Positions 18,186 to 27,111 of a DNA stretch of 64,000 nucleotides are shown here, piece after piece. The stretch covers positions 87,184 through 151,183 of the forward strand of contig CAYPPG010000010.1 of assembly GCA_964412555.1 (NCBI GenBank). The letters are read 5' to 3'. Source of the stretch: CAYPPG01 sp964412555 (GTDB taxonomy: Bacteria; Hinthialibacterota; Hinthialibacteria; Hinthialibacterales; Hinthialibacteraceae). Position 1 is the stretch's first letter. Each line of letters starts with the position of its first letter. The notes beneath the pieces are model-generated. The model saw nothing but the letters and a program-made list of their open reading frames with translations, did not search any database and had not been told where the DNA came from. The position numbers and the translations under genes are program-made.

Positions 18186-18911
18186 GTGTTTCAGACTGAA
18201 TTTCGAATGAAGCACAAGAACGGCACAATCATCGATACGGAAAATACGGTCACCACACTGTACGATGATCAAGGGTGGCGCACCGGTGTTATCAGCGTCA
18301 TCCGCGATATTACACAACGGAAACAAGCGGAAAAACGGCTACAGCATCGGTTGACAGTGGAAGAAGCTGTCGCGCAAGTATCCAAATTGCTTTTTGCAGT
18401 AGAAAGACCGGATTTTCAACGGATTCTCGAAATCATGGGAAAAGCCGTTGCTGCCAATCGGTCTTACCTATTCCGATTGAAAAGCAATGAGCAACTTGCC
18501 GACAATCTTGCAGAATGGTGCGCTTCAGGTACGAGTTCCCAAATTCACAAATTACAAAATTTGGACATCTCTCTGTTTCCGTGGTGGATGGAGCAACTGG
18601 AAGAAAGAGAATACATTGCGATATCCGACATGAAGGAAATCCCCCCTCAAGAAACATCCTTGCAGGAAATTCTCCAGGAAGGATCGACTCAATCCTTACT
18701 TTGTGTACCGATTCGATCTTCAAAAGGAAAACTTGCAGGATTAATAGGCTTCGATGATACGACAACAAGCCGCGAATGGAATCAATATGATATTCAAGCG
18801 CTTCAAATGGCCGCAGAAATGGTTTCGATTTATTGGGAGCGAAAACAAGCGGAGTCGGAAAAAGAAACGTTTCAGCGACTCGTACAAAAATTATCTTCTC
18901 CTCTAACCTAA
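18186..18911 (+). pseudogene. multi-PAS hybrid kinase, middle fragment (PAS end and GAF)
   Basis: The frame resumes within the third PAS domain (FRMKHKNGTIIDTE, RTGVISVIRDITQRK) and runs through a GAF domain (about 18330-18850). It stops at TAA 18909-18911 just as a second GAF domain begins. After the stop the same frame continues with KQIGRIVAEESRTLFGHDAF, the normal opening of that domain. The ATG at 18186 lies inside the domain and has no clear ribosome site, so independent translation is unlikely. Confidence 0.75.
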
Positions 18912-18974
18912 AAGCAAATCGGGAGAATCGTAGCCGAAGAATCGCGTACTCTGTTTGGCCATGATGCTTTTTTA

Positions 18975-20876
18975 TTGGATTTGATCGACGAACGTGAAAA
19001 GAAATTGATAGGAATTTATTATGAAGATATCCCTGATGACGAAGATACAGTTCGAGAAATGCCGATCAATGTTTCTTCGGCATTCACTTCCATCACAGAA
19101 GACATGCTTGCCGGCCGCTGCAAACTCATCAATCGTGAATCGAGTGAAGATCCTGATGATTTACTCCCGTTTGGGAATGAATCAAAACGATCCTTATCGC
19201 TTATGTTCGCTCCGATTCAGTGGGAACACCAAACCATCGGTTTTCTCTCCATTCAAAGTTATACCCCCAATCGGTACGATCAATCGAGTTTGGATTTATT
19301 GTATTCCTTTGCGGATCAATGCAGTGGTGCTCTGGTACGAGCAAAAATTCAAGACTCATTACGGAAAAGTAAAGAGAGGTATCAACAATTTTTTGAAGAT
19401 GATTTGACAGGGGATTACATTTCAACTCCGGATGATCATATACAGATCTGCAATCCGGCTTTTGCCCGCATTTTCGGATTCTCATCTGTCGAAGAAGCCC
19501 TACAGTGTAATGTCCGCTCTCTTTATCCCCACCCCAAAGATCGGGATACATTTTTGGATAAATTGAAAACCGAAAAAAAGATCGTACGATACGAATTGGA
19601 ATTGAGAACCATTGACGGGAAGCCCGTTCACGTGATCGAAAATGTGTTAGGCCATTTTGATGAAAATGAAGAATTGGCCGAAATCCAGGGATATATCTTC
19701 GATATCACCGCCAGGAAAAAAATGGAGATAGAACTCCGTCAGGCGCAAAAAATGGAAGCTATCGGCAATCTGGCGGGTGGAATTGCACACGATTTCAATA
19801 ATATTATTATGGCAATCAACGGATATGCGGGATTGGTACTGGAAACGTTGAATGAAAATGATCCCCGAAGAGAGGATATTTCACAAATCTTATTAACGGC
19901 TAAACGGGGATCGAATTTAACCCGTCAATTATTGACTTTCAGCCGGAAACAAGCCTTCCAACCGGAAGTCATGGACCTGAATGCCGTGATTCACGATTTG
20001 GAAAAAATGCTGCGCCGTCTAATCGGTGAAGATGTCGATTTGAAAACCGTCTTGGATCCGAATCCATGTTTTATCAATGCGGATAAAGGACAAATGGAAC
20101 AGGTGATCATCAATCTTGCCGTCAATGCCCGCGATGCCATGCCCGGTGTCGGTCAATTGGTTATCGAAACAAACAAACTCGATATCGATTTATATGTAGC
20201 TCGTAATTATATCAATCTTGAACCAGGCAATTATATTGTGTTGTCTGTCAGTGACTCCGGAATCGGTATGGACAAAACAACACTATCACACATTTTTGAA
20301 CCGTTCTACACAACCAAAGAGCAAGGCAAAGGAACAGGCCTTGGATTATCGACTGTATTTGGAATCATCAAACAATGCGGAGGTGATATTCGCGTATACA
20401 GTGAACCCGGTCAAGGTAGCACCTTTAAAATTTTCCTGCCCTGTGTGAATCAGAATCACCAACTGCAGAAGGATGAAACATCCCCTACAAAATGCAAGGG
20501 GACTGAAACGATTTTAGTCGTAGAAGATGATGCCAATGTTCGCCAAATCGTAGCCAAAATTTTGAGCAAACATGGGTATAAGATTGTGAAGGCAACCCAT
20601 GGTATGGAAGCGATGCGCATTGCAGAACAATCCAAAGAAACCTTTCATTTAATAATTACGGATATGGTCATGCCGCAAATGGACGGCATGGAACTCGCCC
20701 AACGATTGGCTCTTTCACATCCACGCATGAAAGTATTGTATATGTCCGGTTACACCAATCTAAAATTCAATCCACATGAAATTGAAAAAATCGGTCAACA
20801 TTTCATTCATAAACCATTTTCTACTGAAGATTTACTCCACAAGGTGCGAAAGGTGTTGGATTATGGAAAGGAATAA
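18975..20876 (+). CDS. hybrid histidine kinase, C-terminal fragment (GAF-PAS-HK-REC)
   Basis: This long open part of the interrupted kinase encodes 633 residues: GAF remainder, one PAS domain (from about 19380), the HisKA dimerisation helix with AGGIAHDFNN, an HATPase with the N box (VIINLAVNARDAMP), G1 (SVSDSGIGMD) and G2 (GKGTGLGLST), then a receiver domain with TILVVEDD, DMVMPQMDG and the lysine in HKPFS. These are all catalytic elements of a hybrid kinase. It could be made only from an internal start or by readthrough of two TAA codons. The whole 17118-20876 frame would be a 1253-codon gene. Confidence 0.75.
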   Translation: MDLIDEREKKLIGIYYEDIPDDEDTVREMPINVSSAFTSITEDMLAGRCKLINRESSEDPDDLLPFGNESKRSLSLMFAPIQWEHQTIGFLSIQSYTPNRYDQSSLDLLYSFADQCSGALVRAKIQDSLRKSKERYQQFFEDDLTGDYISTPDDHIQICNPAFARIFGFSSVEEALQCNVRSLYPHPKDRDTFLDKLKTEKKIVRYELELRTIDGKPVHVIENVLGHFDENEELAEIQGYIFDITARKKMEIELRQAQKMEAIGNLAGGIAHDFNNIIMAINGYAGLVLETLNENDPRREDISQILLTAKRGSNLTRQLLTFSRKQAFQPEVMDLNAVIHDLEKMLRRLIGEDVDLKTVLDPNPCFINADKGQMEQVIINLAVNARDAMPGVGQLVIETNKLDIDLYVARNYINLEPGNYIVLSVSDSGIGMDKTTLSHIFEPFYTTKEQGKGTGLGLSTVFGIIKQCGGDIRVYSEPGQGSTFKIFLPCVNQNHQLQKDETSPTKCKGTETILVVEDDANVRQIVAKILSKHGYKIVKATHGMEAMRIAEQSKETFHLIITDMVMPQMDGMELAQRLALSHPRMKVLYMSGYTNLKFNPHEIEKIGQHFIHKPFSTEDLLHKVRKVLDYGKE

Positions 20877-21155
20877 GAACCACTCCTTTCACGGGAATCA
20901 TGACCGGATATCGAAAGATTTCCAACACCACATCTTGATTGTCGAAGACGATAGCCATGTCCGTTCTCTTATATTTCGTTTGCTGGAACAACAAAAATAT
21001 CGTTGCGCCAAAGCCCACTCCGCCGAACAGGCATTCCAGAACAAAAAGGAAGACACTTTGATCCGGACATTTGTGATGCATTTTGCCTCATCGTCGAAAA
21101 GATCAAACATCTTCGTTTTGAATATCACGACAATTCGGTGCCGATGTTACTTTAG
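20863..21155 (+). pseudogene. decayed response regulator
   Basis: An ATG at 20863 overlaps the kinase stop by 14 bases, the usual layout of a kinase-regulator operon. The first 55 residues are a receiver N-terminus (HHILIVEDDSHVRSLIFRLL, then AKAHSAEQAF). About 60 codons in, the frame breaks: the alternative frame reads FDPDICDAFCLIVEKIKHLR, but the phospho-acceptor region is missing. The coding remnant then runs into the hairpin repeat at 21162. It is best read as a truncated, frameshifted pseudogene. Confidence 0.7.
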
Positions 21156-21161
21156 AATGAT

Positions 21162-21371
21162 GCGGGCAGGGATGCCCGCGCTCCGGCCTACTGGGAGCGC
21201 GGCCATCCTTGGCCGCTCTTTCCACTCACTAAGTTACTTTATCTCACTCCCATTGCGGGCAGGGATGCCCGCGCTCCGGCCTACTGGGAGCGCGGCCATC
21301 CTTGGCCGCTCTTTCCACTCACTAAGTTACTTTATCTCACTCCCATTGCGGGCAGGGATGCCCGCGCTCCC
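21162..21371. repeat. 93-bp tandem repeat of hairpin elements
   Basis: Two full 93-base units begin at 21162 and 21255, and a partial third begins at 21348. Each full unit holds the hairpin GCGGGCAgggaTGCCCGC and a second, GCGGCCAtccttGGCCGC, separated by a conserved spacer that includes CACTCACTAAGTTACTTT. The units appear identical, implying recent duplication. The array sits directly after the response regulator relic. Confidence 0.85.
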
Positions 21372-21436
21372 AGTGTCGACGATTGCGGGTAGGGGAGCGT
21401 GCCGTTGACTTGCCGCTTCTTTTCATGTTTAAATGA

Positions 21437-21455
21437 TTTGATAAGTACTATCAAA
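21437..21455. promoter_or_regulatory. operator-like inverted repeat
   Basis: TTTGATA-agtac-TATCAAA is a perfect 7-base inverted repeat. It lies 19 bases before the ATG at 21475 and just upstream of its AAGGAG ribosome site. A regulator bound here would block translation initiation or early transcription. Confidence 0.4.
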
Positions 21456-21474
21456 CTTGAAAAGGAGCGAGAAG

Positions 21475-23253
21475 ATGAACAATGGAAAAAAGGTATTCTA
21501 TTTAATCTCGATAGCCACCCTGATGATTTCAACATCAATGGCGCAAGGCATCTTCGACTCGCAATTCGACTTTCCCCAACTTGGAGATTTCAAAGAAGAA
21601 GGAGACATATCCGTCACCGGCTCCGGTGTCGATGCCATCTATACCATACAAGGTAATGGGAATGGGCTTGGTGATTCCGGCGGTCAGGATGGTGGATTTT
21701 ATGTCTATGACATGCGCTCCGGCAGTTGGTCGATGGAAGGAAAAGTCTCTTGGCTCGATCCGGAAGGATTTGGTCCTTTTGGCAGCGTTGGAATGATGAT
21801 CCGTGAAGAACCGGAAGAACCGACCTCGCGACATTATTCTTTAATGATGACCGCTGATGGCGAAGGAGAACGAACCGCTGCACGATTTCGCAATTTATAC
21901 GCATTCCCCGGCCTTCCCACTACAGAATTCACGACTGAGAATGGTGAACCGGTTATCGATCCCGGCGATGGATTGTGGATGCGCATCACGCACGTTGAGT
22001 CTCTTCAATTATTTTATTCCGAATATTCTTTCGACGGGGACAATTGGGAATTGGGACATATCCAAGTATTCCCCTGGAACGCTCCCGAGTTGGCGTATGG
22101 CTTATTCATCGCCAACGATGAGGATACGGAATTCTATGCCTATGCCGAATTCACGAATCTCCAATTTCTCTCTCCCCCTCCGATTGCCGAACGTACACTT
22201 TCCCAGGCCTCCTTCAAAGAAGGTGACACGGTTGGGGTCACGATCAATGTCTTCAACTCCGGCGATTCTCCCACGGATGTGACTATCCAAGAAACGATCC
22301 CCACCGGTTGGTCTGCATCCGCAATCAGCAATGGCGGAATAGCAACCAACGGAACCATTACCTGGAATCTAACCGATATCCCGCCCGGCGATACCGAATT
22401 GACCTATGAAGTCACTGCTCCAGCTTCCCCCAATATGCGCGCCGAGTGGTCAGGATTTGTCGAAGGAAGTTTGGATATTCAAGGCAAAAGTGGTCTCCTT
22501 CTAAGCGCCGGTGGATTTGATCGAATTTCGGATGATTTGGTAGTGCTCTACACTTTTGATGAAGGCGGCGGCGATACGGTTCGTGATGTTTCCGAGGTTG
22601 GTGAACCGTTAGACTTGACAATTCGCGATCTCGATTTAGTTGAATGGGGTTCAGGAATGTTGACCGTCAACGGCGCGACAAAAATCAAAAGCGGAGATCC
22701 CGCAACGAAAATCATTGATTCCGTTATGGATGCGAATGAAATCACTATCGAGGTGTGGATCACCCCAGCAAATATCGAGCAAACCGGGCCGGCACGGATC
22801 GCGACTTGTTCCTTCAATGCCAGCCTTCGCAATTTCACGTTGGGACAATCCGGCACACAATACGTCGGCCGTCTGCGAACACCGGATACGGGAAATAATG
22901 GCTCCGAGCCGGATTTGGAAAGCCCTTCGGGCTTCGCGACTACCGTTTTAACGCATGTCGTCTATACCCGTGACGATTTCTGGTCCACCATTTTATATGT
23001 CAATAACGAAGTGATCGTCAACGACGATAACATTCTCGACATCGTCGGGGAATTCATCAACGGTGACATCGTCGGTTGGGATGAAAGTTATGAATTCGGT
23101 CTCGCGAATGAAATCAACGCCGAACGCCCCTGGCTGGGCGATTTGCATTTGGTATCTATCTACAATCGAGCTTTGACGGAAGAGGAAGTCGCCCAGAATT
23201 TTGCCGCCGGCCCGAACATTGCCGTCGATGTGAAGGAATGGTCGATTTATTAG
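21475..23253 (+). CDS. exported LamG-like protein with C-terminal WSIY ending
   Basis: This 592-residue protein has a signal peptide ending near TSMAQ, a beta-sandwich domain like those that read enzymatic-accessory DUF1349 (about 30-235), a DUF11/CARDB-like adhesion domain (about 240-345: EGDTVGVTINVFNSGDSPTDV) and a LamG/concanavalin-like domain (about 355-570: VVLYTFDEGGGDTVRD, then LVSIYNRALTEEEV). It ends in VDVKEWSIY. The last residues resemble the ends of the two CBM9 proteins at 28.6 and 29.8 kb. A TTG at 21457 is in frame, but AAGGAG 7 bases before the ATG at 21475 decides the start. It is probably a surface or secreted glycan-binding protein. Confidence 0.75.
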   Translation: MNNGKKVFYLISIATLMISTSMAQGIFDSQFDFPQLGDFKEEGDISVTGSGVDAIYTIQGNGNGLGDSGGQDGGFYVYDMRSGSWSMEGKVSWLDPEGFGPFGSVGMMIREEPEEPTSRHYSLMMTADGEGERTAARFRNLYAFPGLPTTEFTTENGEPVIDPGDGLWMRITHVESLQLFYSEYSFDGDNWELGHIQVFPWNAPELAYGLFIANDEDTEFYAYAEFTNLQFLSPPPIAERTLSQASFKEGDTVGVTINVFNSGDSPTDVTIQETIPTGWSASAISNGGIATNGTITWNLTDIPPGDTELTYEVTAPASPNMRAEWSGFVEGSLDIQGKSGLLLSAGGFDRISDDLVVLYTFDEGGGDTVRDVSEVGEPLDLTIRDLDLVEWGSGMLTVNGATKIKSGDPATKIIDSVMDANEITIEVWITPANIEQTGPARIATCSFNASLRNFTLGQSGTQYVGRLRTPDTGNNGSEPDLESPSGFATTVLTHVVYTRDDFWSTILYVNNEVIVNDDNILDIVGEFINGDIVGWDESYEFGLANEINAERPWLGDLHLVSIYNRALTEEEVAQNFAAGPNIAVDVKEWSIY

Positions 23254-23336
23254 ATCATTGTAAGTGACATTTCCTTTTTTAGTTTCTTGGCTATGCTAAT
23301 GAGTATTCATCATGCGAAAGGAGTGGTAAATCAATT

Positions 23337-23846
23337 ATGGACAAAAAGATGAACGAGGCCATCAATGAGCAGATCAATGCCGAGTTGTTTTCGTCTTACC
23401 TATATTACGCAATGGCTGCTTATTTCGAATCGGTCAATCTGTCTGGTTTTGCAAGTTGGATGCGCGTACAGGCCATGGAAGAAATCACCCATGCGGACAA
23501 ATTCTTCAACTACATCGTGGATCGTGGTGGACGGGTGGATTTGAAAACCATTGAACAGCCGCAAAAAGAGTGGGATTCTCCTCTCGCCGCATTTGAAGCG
23601 GCTTATGAACATGAACAGAAAGTCACGAAGCGAATCAATGATCTCGTCGATATCGCTCTAAACAGTAAGGACCATACTACCAATTCGTTCTTGCAATGGT
23701 TCGTTACCGAGCAAATCGAAGAAGAGGCAACGGCCAGTGAAATCGTCGATCAGTTGAAACTCGTCGGTGATGCCCGAAGCGGCTTGTTCATGCTCAACAA
23801 GGAATTGGGAGCAAGAACGTTTACGGCTCCAACCTCTGACGAATAA
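23337..23846 (+). CDS. ftnA: bacterial non-haem ferritin
   Basis: This 169-residue four-helix protein matches bacterial ferritin along its length: INAELFSSYLYYAMAAYFE with the helix-A ligand Glu, AMEEITHADKFFNYI with the E-x2-H pair, and WFVTEQIEEEATASEI in helix D. It stores iron as ferric mineral in a 24-subunit shell and lacks the haem-binding Met of bacterioferritin. AAAGGAG lies 10 bases before the ATG. A strong terminator follows, so it is monocistronic. No Fur box can be recognised with confidence. Confidence 0.93.
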   Translation: MDKKMNEAINEQINAELFSSYLYYAMAAYFESVNLSGFASWMRVQAMEEITHADKFFNYIVDRGGRVDLKTIEQPQKEWDSPLAAFEAAYEHEQKVTKRINDLVDIALNSKDHTTNSFLQWFVTEQIEEEATASEIVDQLKLVGDARSGLFMLNKELGARTFTAPTSDE

Positions 23847-23871
23847 ATTTCGATTTTTATTGGACTTGAGT

Positions 23872-23898
23872 GGGCAGGCCACGTGCCTGCCCTTTTTT
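23872..23898 (+). terminator. intrinsic terminator after ferritin
   Basis: GGGCAGGC-cacgt-GCCTGCCC forms a perfect 8-bp stem followed by TTTTTT, 26 bases after the ferritin stop. Confidence 0.85.
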
Positions 23899-23916
23899 CA
23901 ACTCGGAGTACTCATC

Positions 23917-24369
23917 ATGTTGCAAATACGGCCTGCCGTCCCTGAAGATTATCCGGTTATTGTAAAATTCAATGCCGCTATGGCAAAAGAAACCGAAAAT
24001 ATTGACCTGGATCTTGAATGTTTGACCAGTGGGGTGCAAGCCACACTTGCCGATCGAACGAGAGGTTGGTATTACTTGGCCGTCGATAACAATATCATCG
24101 TCGGCCAAACCATGATCACGCTCGAATGGAGCGATTGGCGCAATGGCTATTGGTGGTGGATTCAGAGCGTCTATGTGGTGCCCGATTATCGCCGAAAAGG
24201 AGTCTTTCGCGCATTGTACTCTCATGTTACGGAAGAAGCGCAAACGGAGAAGAACGCAGTCGGGATCCGTCTCTATGTCGACCGGAATAATAAAACCGCA
24301 CAACAAACGTATATCAATTTAGGGATGCAAGCTTCCCATTACAGTTTTTACGAAAAAGCATTCGAATAA
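23917..24369 (+). CDS. GNAT-family N-acetyltransferase
   Basis: This 150-residue protein has a typical GNAT fold: LQIRPAVPEDYPVI at strand 1, then IQSVYVVPDYRRKGVFRALY with the acetyl-CoA pyrophosphate loop in R-R-K-G-V-F, and LYVDRNNKTAQQTYINLGM near the end. Acceptor is unknown; close relatives act on small molecules or protein N-termini. An upstream in-frame start exists inside the terminator, but CGGAG 8 bases before the ATG at 23917 decides the start. Confidence 0.85.
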   Translation: MLQIRPAVPEDYPVIVKFNAAMAKETENIDLDLECLTSGVQATLADRTRGWYYLAVDNNIIVGQTMITLEWSDWRNGYWWWIQSVYVVPDYRRKGVFRALYSHVTEEAQTEKNAVGIRLYVDRNNKTAQQTYINLGMQASHYSFYEKAFE

Positions 24370-24435
24370 GATACGGATTGATGGGTTTCACTTTGTTCAA
24401 CCCATCCACACAAATTCCACTACACGAATTCCACA

Positions 24436-25806
24436 TTACTGATTGGGGGGTTGCCAAGGAACTTTGCTGTATTTTTCCAATTGCTTGTCGAGAGCGGATT
24501 TCAATTCTTCATACATCTCCGGTTCGTCTTTTGCCAAATTATTCGCTTCCAGGGGATCGGTACGTAAATTATAAAGTTCTAACGGTTCATCCGGCATGGG
24601 ACGCAAAAGTTTCCAATCGCCCCGGCGAATCGCTTCAATGGTTTCCCCTTTGAATTGCCCTCCTTCTCGGCGTCCCCAGAATAAATCCCGCTCGAATAAA
24701 GGTTGCTCTTCTCCCAACAAAGTTGGCAGGATGCTTCTCCCGTCGATTGTATGCTGTATTTCAATCCCGGCAGCTTCCAGCAATGTCGGGAACAAGTCCA
24801 TGGTCAACGTGACACGATCCGTATGTGTTTCCGGTTGTATATACCCAGGCCAGCGGATCGCAGTAGGGACACGAATGCCCCCTTCGTAGAGAGTCCCCTT
24901 CCCTGCCCGTAAAGGCCCGTTATAGGCGCCGACACGCGTTAGCCCTCCGTTATCGCTACTGAATACAACGATCGTGTCACGATCCAGTTCCTTTTCGTTC
25001 AACGCTCTCAAGACCTTGCCAATCCCATCATCCATATGTTCGATCAAGGCAACCAGTTTCGCACGCTTTTCATCGATACCAGGTTCCCTTTTCTTGACTG
25101 TTTCCACCCTCTCCTTCGGAGGTTGAATGGGCGTATGAGGAGCATTGTAGGCAAGATAAAGGGAAAACGGCTCTTGCTTATTTTGCTCACGAATATATTC
25201 ACAAGCCCATTGTGAGAATAAATCTGTGGCATGGCCTTTGGGATCGATCTCTTGTTCATTCCGGCGCATATAATTGATTCCATGCCGCCGGTGATTGTAA
25301 TAGTCATCCATCATATCACCGAGAAAACCGTGAAAGAAATCAAACCCACGTTCATTCGGAGTATTCGGGGAAGAGAGACCAAGGTGCCATTTACCAATAA
25401 TAGCGGTTTTATACCCTACCGGCTGAAGGATTTCGGACAACAATTTGCACTCCGGTAATAAATATCCCCAGGAGTTATTGGAGTGGGTACGAATCACACC
25501 AGGTACACCCACCATTTCTTGATACCGCCCGGTCAGCAATGCCGCCCGTGTCGGTGAACAAACGGGACAGTTTGCATAGAACTTATTGAAGCGCATCCCT
25601 TGTCCCACCAACCGGTCGATATTCGGTGTCCGTAAATCGGAAGCACCGTAACTGCTCAAATCGCCATATCCCAGATCATCGGCAAGGATCAGGAGGATAT
25701 TCGGTTTTTTCCGGGATTCAGCCGCGTATAGCGTATCCGACAAAAGCGCACCGGACACCAAACCGGCGGAAGTAGACAAAAAATCTCTTCGAGTGGTCTG
25801 TTTCAT
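24436..25806 (-). CDS. Tat-exported arylsulfatase-family enzyme
   Basis: This 456-residue S1-type sulfatase begins with a twin-arginine signal (TTRRDFLSTSAG). The N-terminal metal site is in LLILADDLGYGDL (38-50). The formylglycine precursor motif is C83-S-P-T-R87, followed by AALLTGRY, and further ligands are in FSSDNGG. It should hydrolyse sulfate esters, probably on a polysaccharide, in the periplasm after maturation of Cys83 by a formylglycine-generating enzyme not in this window. It fits functionally with the heparinase-like lyase at 5-6.9 kb. The next gene leftwards is on the other strand, and yjbQ starts upstream in the same direction. Confidence 0.93.
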   Translation of the reverse strand: MKQTTRRDFLSTSAGLVSGALLSDTLYAAESRKKPNILLILADDLGYGDLSSYGASDLRTPNIDRLVGQGMRFNKFYANCPVCSPTRAALLTGRYQEMVGVPGVIRTHSNNSWGYLLPECKLLSEILQPVGYKTAIIGKWHLGLSSPNTPNERGFDFFHGFLGDMMDDYYNHRRHGINYMRRNEQEIDPKGHATDLFSQWACEYIREQNKQEPFSLYLAYNAPHTPIQPPKERVETVKKREPGIDEKRAKLVALIEHMDDGIGKVLRALNEKELDRDTIVVFSSDNGGLTRVGAYNGPLRAGKGTLYEGGIRVPTAIRWPGYIQPETHTDRVTLTMDLFPTLLEAAGIEIQHTIDGRSILPTLLGEEQPLFERDLFWGRREGGQFKGETIEAIRRGDWKLLRPMPDEPLELYNLRTDPLEANNLAKDEPEMYEELKSALDKQLEKYSKVPWQPPNQ

Positions 25807-25819
25807 TTTGATTTCCTTT

Positions 25820-26221
25820 TTATCCTTCGATGCAAGCGACTATCAATTTGCGGCTGCGGGGACCGTCGAATTCGGCGAAGAAAATCTCTTCCCAGCGGCC
25901 AAGCATAAGGCGCCCGTTCTCGATAAGAATCTGTTGGCTGTTGCCGACCAACACCGACTTGATGTGGGCAGCGGCGTTCCCTTCCGAATGAGCGTAACCG
26001 GCTGACCAGGGAACTTGCCGTTCGAGCGATGTTTCGAGATCCCGCATCACATCCGGATCATATCCTTCATTGATAAATACAGCGGCTGTGGTATGTGGCA
26101 CATATAATAAACATATTCCTTCTTGAATTCTGACTGAGTCGACCGCAGATTGCACTTTGCTTGTAACGCTGACAAAATCCGTACGAGAGTGAGTCGAAAT
26201 ACTAATAATTCCCTTTTTCAT
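25820..26221 (-). CDS. yjbQ: YjbQ/UPF0047-family protein
   Basis: This 133-residue protein carries the UPF0047 core: ICLLYVPHTTAAVFINEGYDPDV, then HSEGNAAAHIKSVLVG and GRLMLGRWEEIFFAEFDGPR. Escherichia coli YjbQ has weak thiamine-phosphate synthase activity, but the true role of the family is uncertain. The longer frame starting at 26305 is rejected because its extra residues translate the hairpin repeat at 26241-26260; AAGGA 6 bases before the ATG at 26221 supports the shorter form. It ends 13 bases before the sulfatase start, so the two may share a transcript. Confidence 0.87.
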   Translation of the reverse strand: MKKGIISISTHSRTDFVSVTSKVQSAVDSVRIQEGICLLYVPHTTAAVFINEGYDPDVMRDLETSLERQVPWSAGYAHSEGNAAAHIKSVLVGNSQQILIENGRLMLGRWEEIFFAEFDGPRSRKLIVACIEG

Positions 26222-26240
26222 CATCCATCCTTTACTGGCA

Positions 26241-26260
26241 ACGCAGGCATCCTTGCCTGC
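26241..26260. repeat. single hairpin repeat, GCAGGCA variant
   Basis: GCAGGCAtccTTGCCTGC has the same layout as the GCGGGCA family, with one stem pair changed on both arms (G-C to A-T). It lies just upstream of yjbQ. Confidence 0.7.
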
Positions 26261-26525
26261 ATCATACAACATGTGTTTATGCATCCGTTCTGTAGCCTCA
26301 AACAAGCATCTTTTTTTCTAAAAAAGCACGAAAGGGTTCTCTAGGGTTCTCTCATCATAGAATAAGATAGACTGGTTTTTAAGGGTATAAGGAAGTTTTG
26401 CTCGCGGGGAGGAAAGAGAAAAAAATTGAATTATAAAACAACTGTCTACCACACCTAATAAAAGAAAAACGTGCTTGAAATAAAAGGTCAACGCATCGAT
26501 AGCGTTTTAGTCTGAAAAAGAATAA

Positions 26526-26765
26526 CTAAAAATACGGATTTCCCTCCACGGACAATGGTGTTATTTCGAATCCTCGTTTGTTGACCACTCCATCTCCAAC
26601 GGAAAGCGTAAGGACAATTCGATCCGGAGCGCCCTGATAATTTTCCACCAACCGTCCTTCAGAAACAATTCGAATGGCTTTAATCGAACCTTCCCGTCCA
26701 TTCATGCTATCAATCTTGACGCTGTCACCGACGTTAAAATAAATTTCTTTCGCAAAATCAATCAT
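26526..26765 (-). CDS. small protein of unknown function, SH3/KOW-like pattern
   Basis: This 79-residue acidic-to-neutral protein has a pattern typical of small beta-barrels: FNVGDSVKIDSMNGREGSIKAIRI, then a second beta region RIVLTLSVGDGV. The VGD...GxxGxI element resembles KOW/Tudor-type barrels that bind RNA or protein, but I do not recognise a named family. An ATG eight codons upstream is in frame. AAGGAG with a 6-base spacer before the ATG at 26765 decides the start. It is transcribed away from the candidate sRNA. Confidence 0.6.
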   Translation of the reverse strand: MIDFAKEIYFNVGDSVKIDSMNGREGSIKAIRIVSEGRLVENYQGAPDRIVLTLSVGDGVVNKRGFEITPLSVEGNPYF

Positions 26766-26844
26766 TCCGTACTCCTTTTTTTCATTCATTCAATCGAATT
26801 TGATGTTTTACACCACTACCTTCGTCCCATTTCGTGATCAGCGT

Positions 26845-26872
26845 TTGACAACAACTGACATCTATGTATAAT
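26845..26872 (+). promoter_or_regulatory. consensus sigma-70 promoter
   Basis: TTGACA (26845-26850) and TATAAT (26867-26872) are both perfect consensus hexamers with a 16-base spacer. The expected start is near 26879. No gene begins within 230 bases downstream, but an intrinsic terminator does lie there. Confidence 0.75.
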
Positions 26873-26878
26873 TTATGA

Positions 26879-26954
26879 CAGCATTCCAAAATGTCAAGTG
26901 AAAAATGATCAATACGATTTTGTAATGGCAGCCGTTTTTGCCATTACTTTTTTT
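26879..26954 (+). ncRNA. candidate small RNA of about 76 nt
   Basis: The interval runs from the predicted start of the consensus promoter to a strong intrinsic terminator: GTAATGGCA (26922-26930), an 8-base loop, TGCCATTAC (26939-26947) and seven T. It has no open reading frame with a ribosome site. It could be a free-standing sRNA, or the attenuated leader of the helix-turn-helix/EIIA gene that begins at 27112. Confidence 0.55.
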
Positions 26955-27031
26955 ATTCATACACGTAGAAACAACTTGTAATTTGTGCGAATGGATAAGA
27001 AGCCGGTAAAGTTACAAAAAGTAATCATAAG

Positions 27032-27053
27032 GCACGGGCAGCCGTGCCTTCTC
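27032..27053 (+). repeat. hairpin upstream of the HTH-EIIA gene
   Basis: AAGGCACGG-gcag-CCGTGCCTT is a perfect 9-bp stem with a 4-base loop followed by a pyrimidine tract (CTCTATTC). It may be a repeat element or a weak terminator between the sRNA candidate and the gene at 27112. Confidence 0.5.
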
Positions 27054-27111
27054 TATTCGAACCATCTTTCAAAAAAGCCGATGTTCTTTTTAGAATACAA
27101 GGAGTGGTGAA

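Noticed and set aside
17118..20876. Genome-wide reassignment of TAA as a sense codon
   Set aside because: carB, neuB, ferritin and many other genes in the window end at TAA at the expected family length.
20776..21408. 210-codon frame after the kinase as an intact gene
   Set aside because: Its second half is translated hairpin repeats; only the first 55-60 residues are receiver-like.
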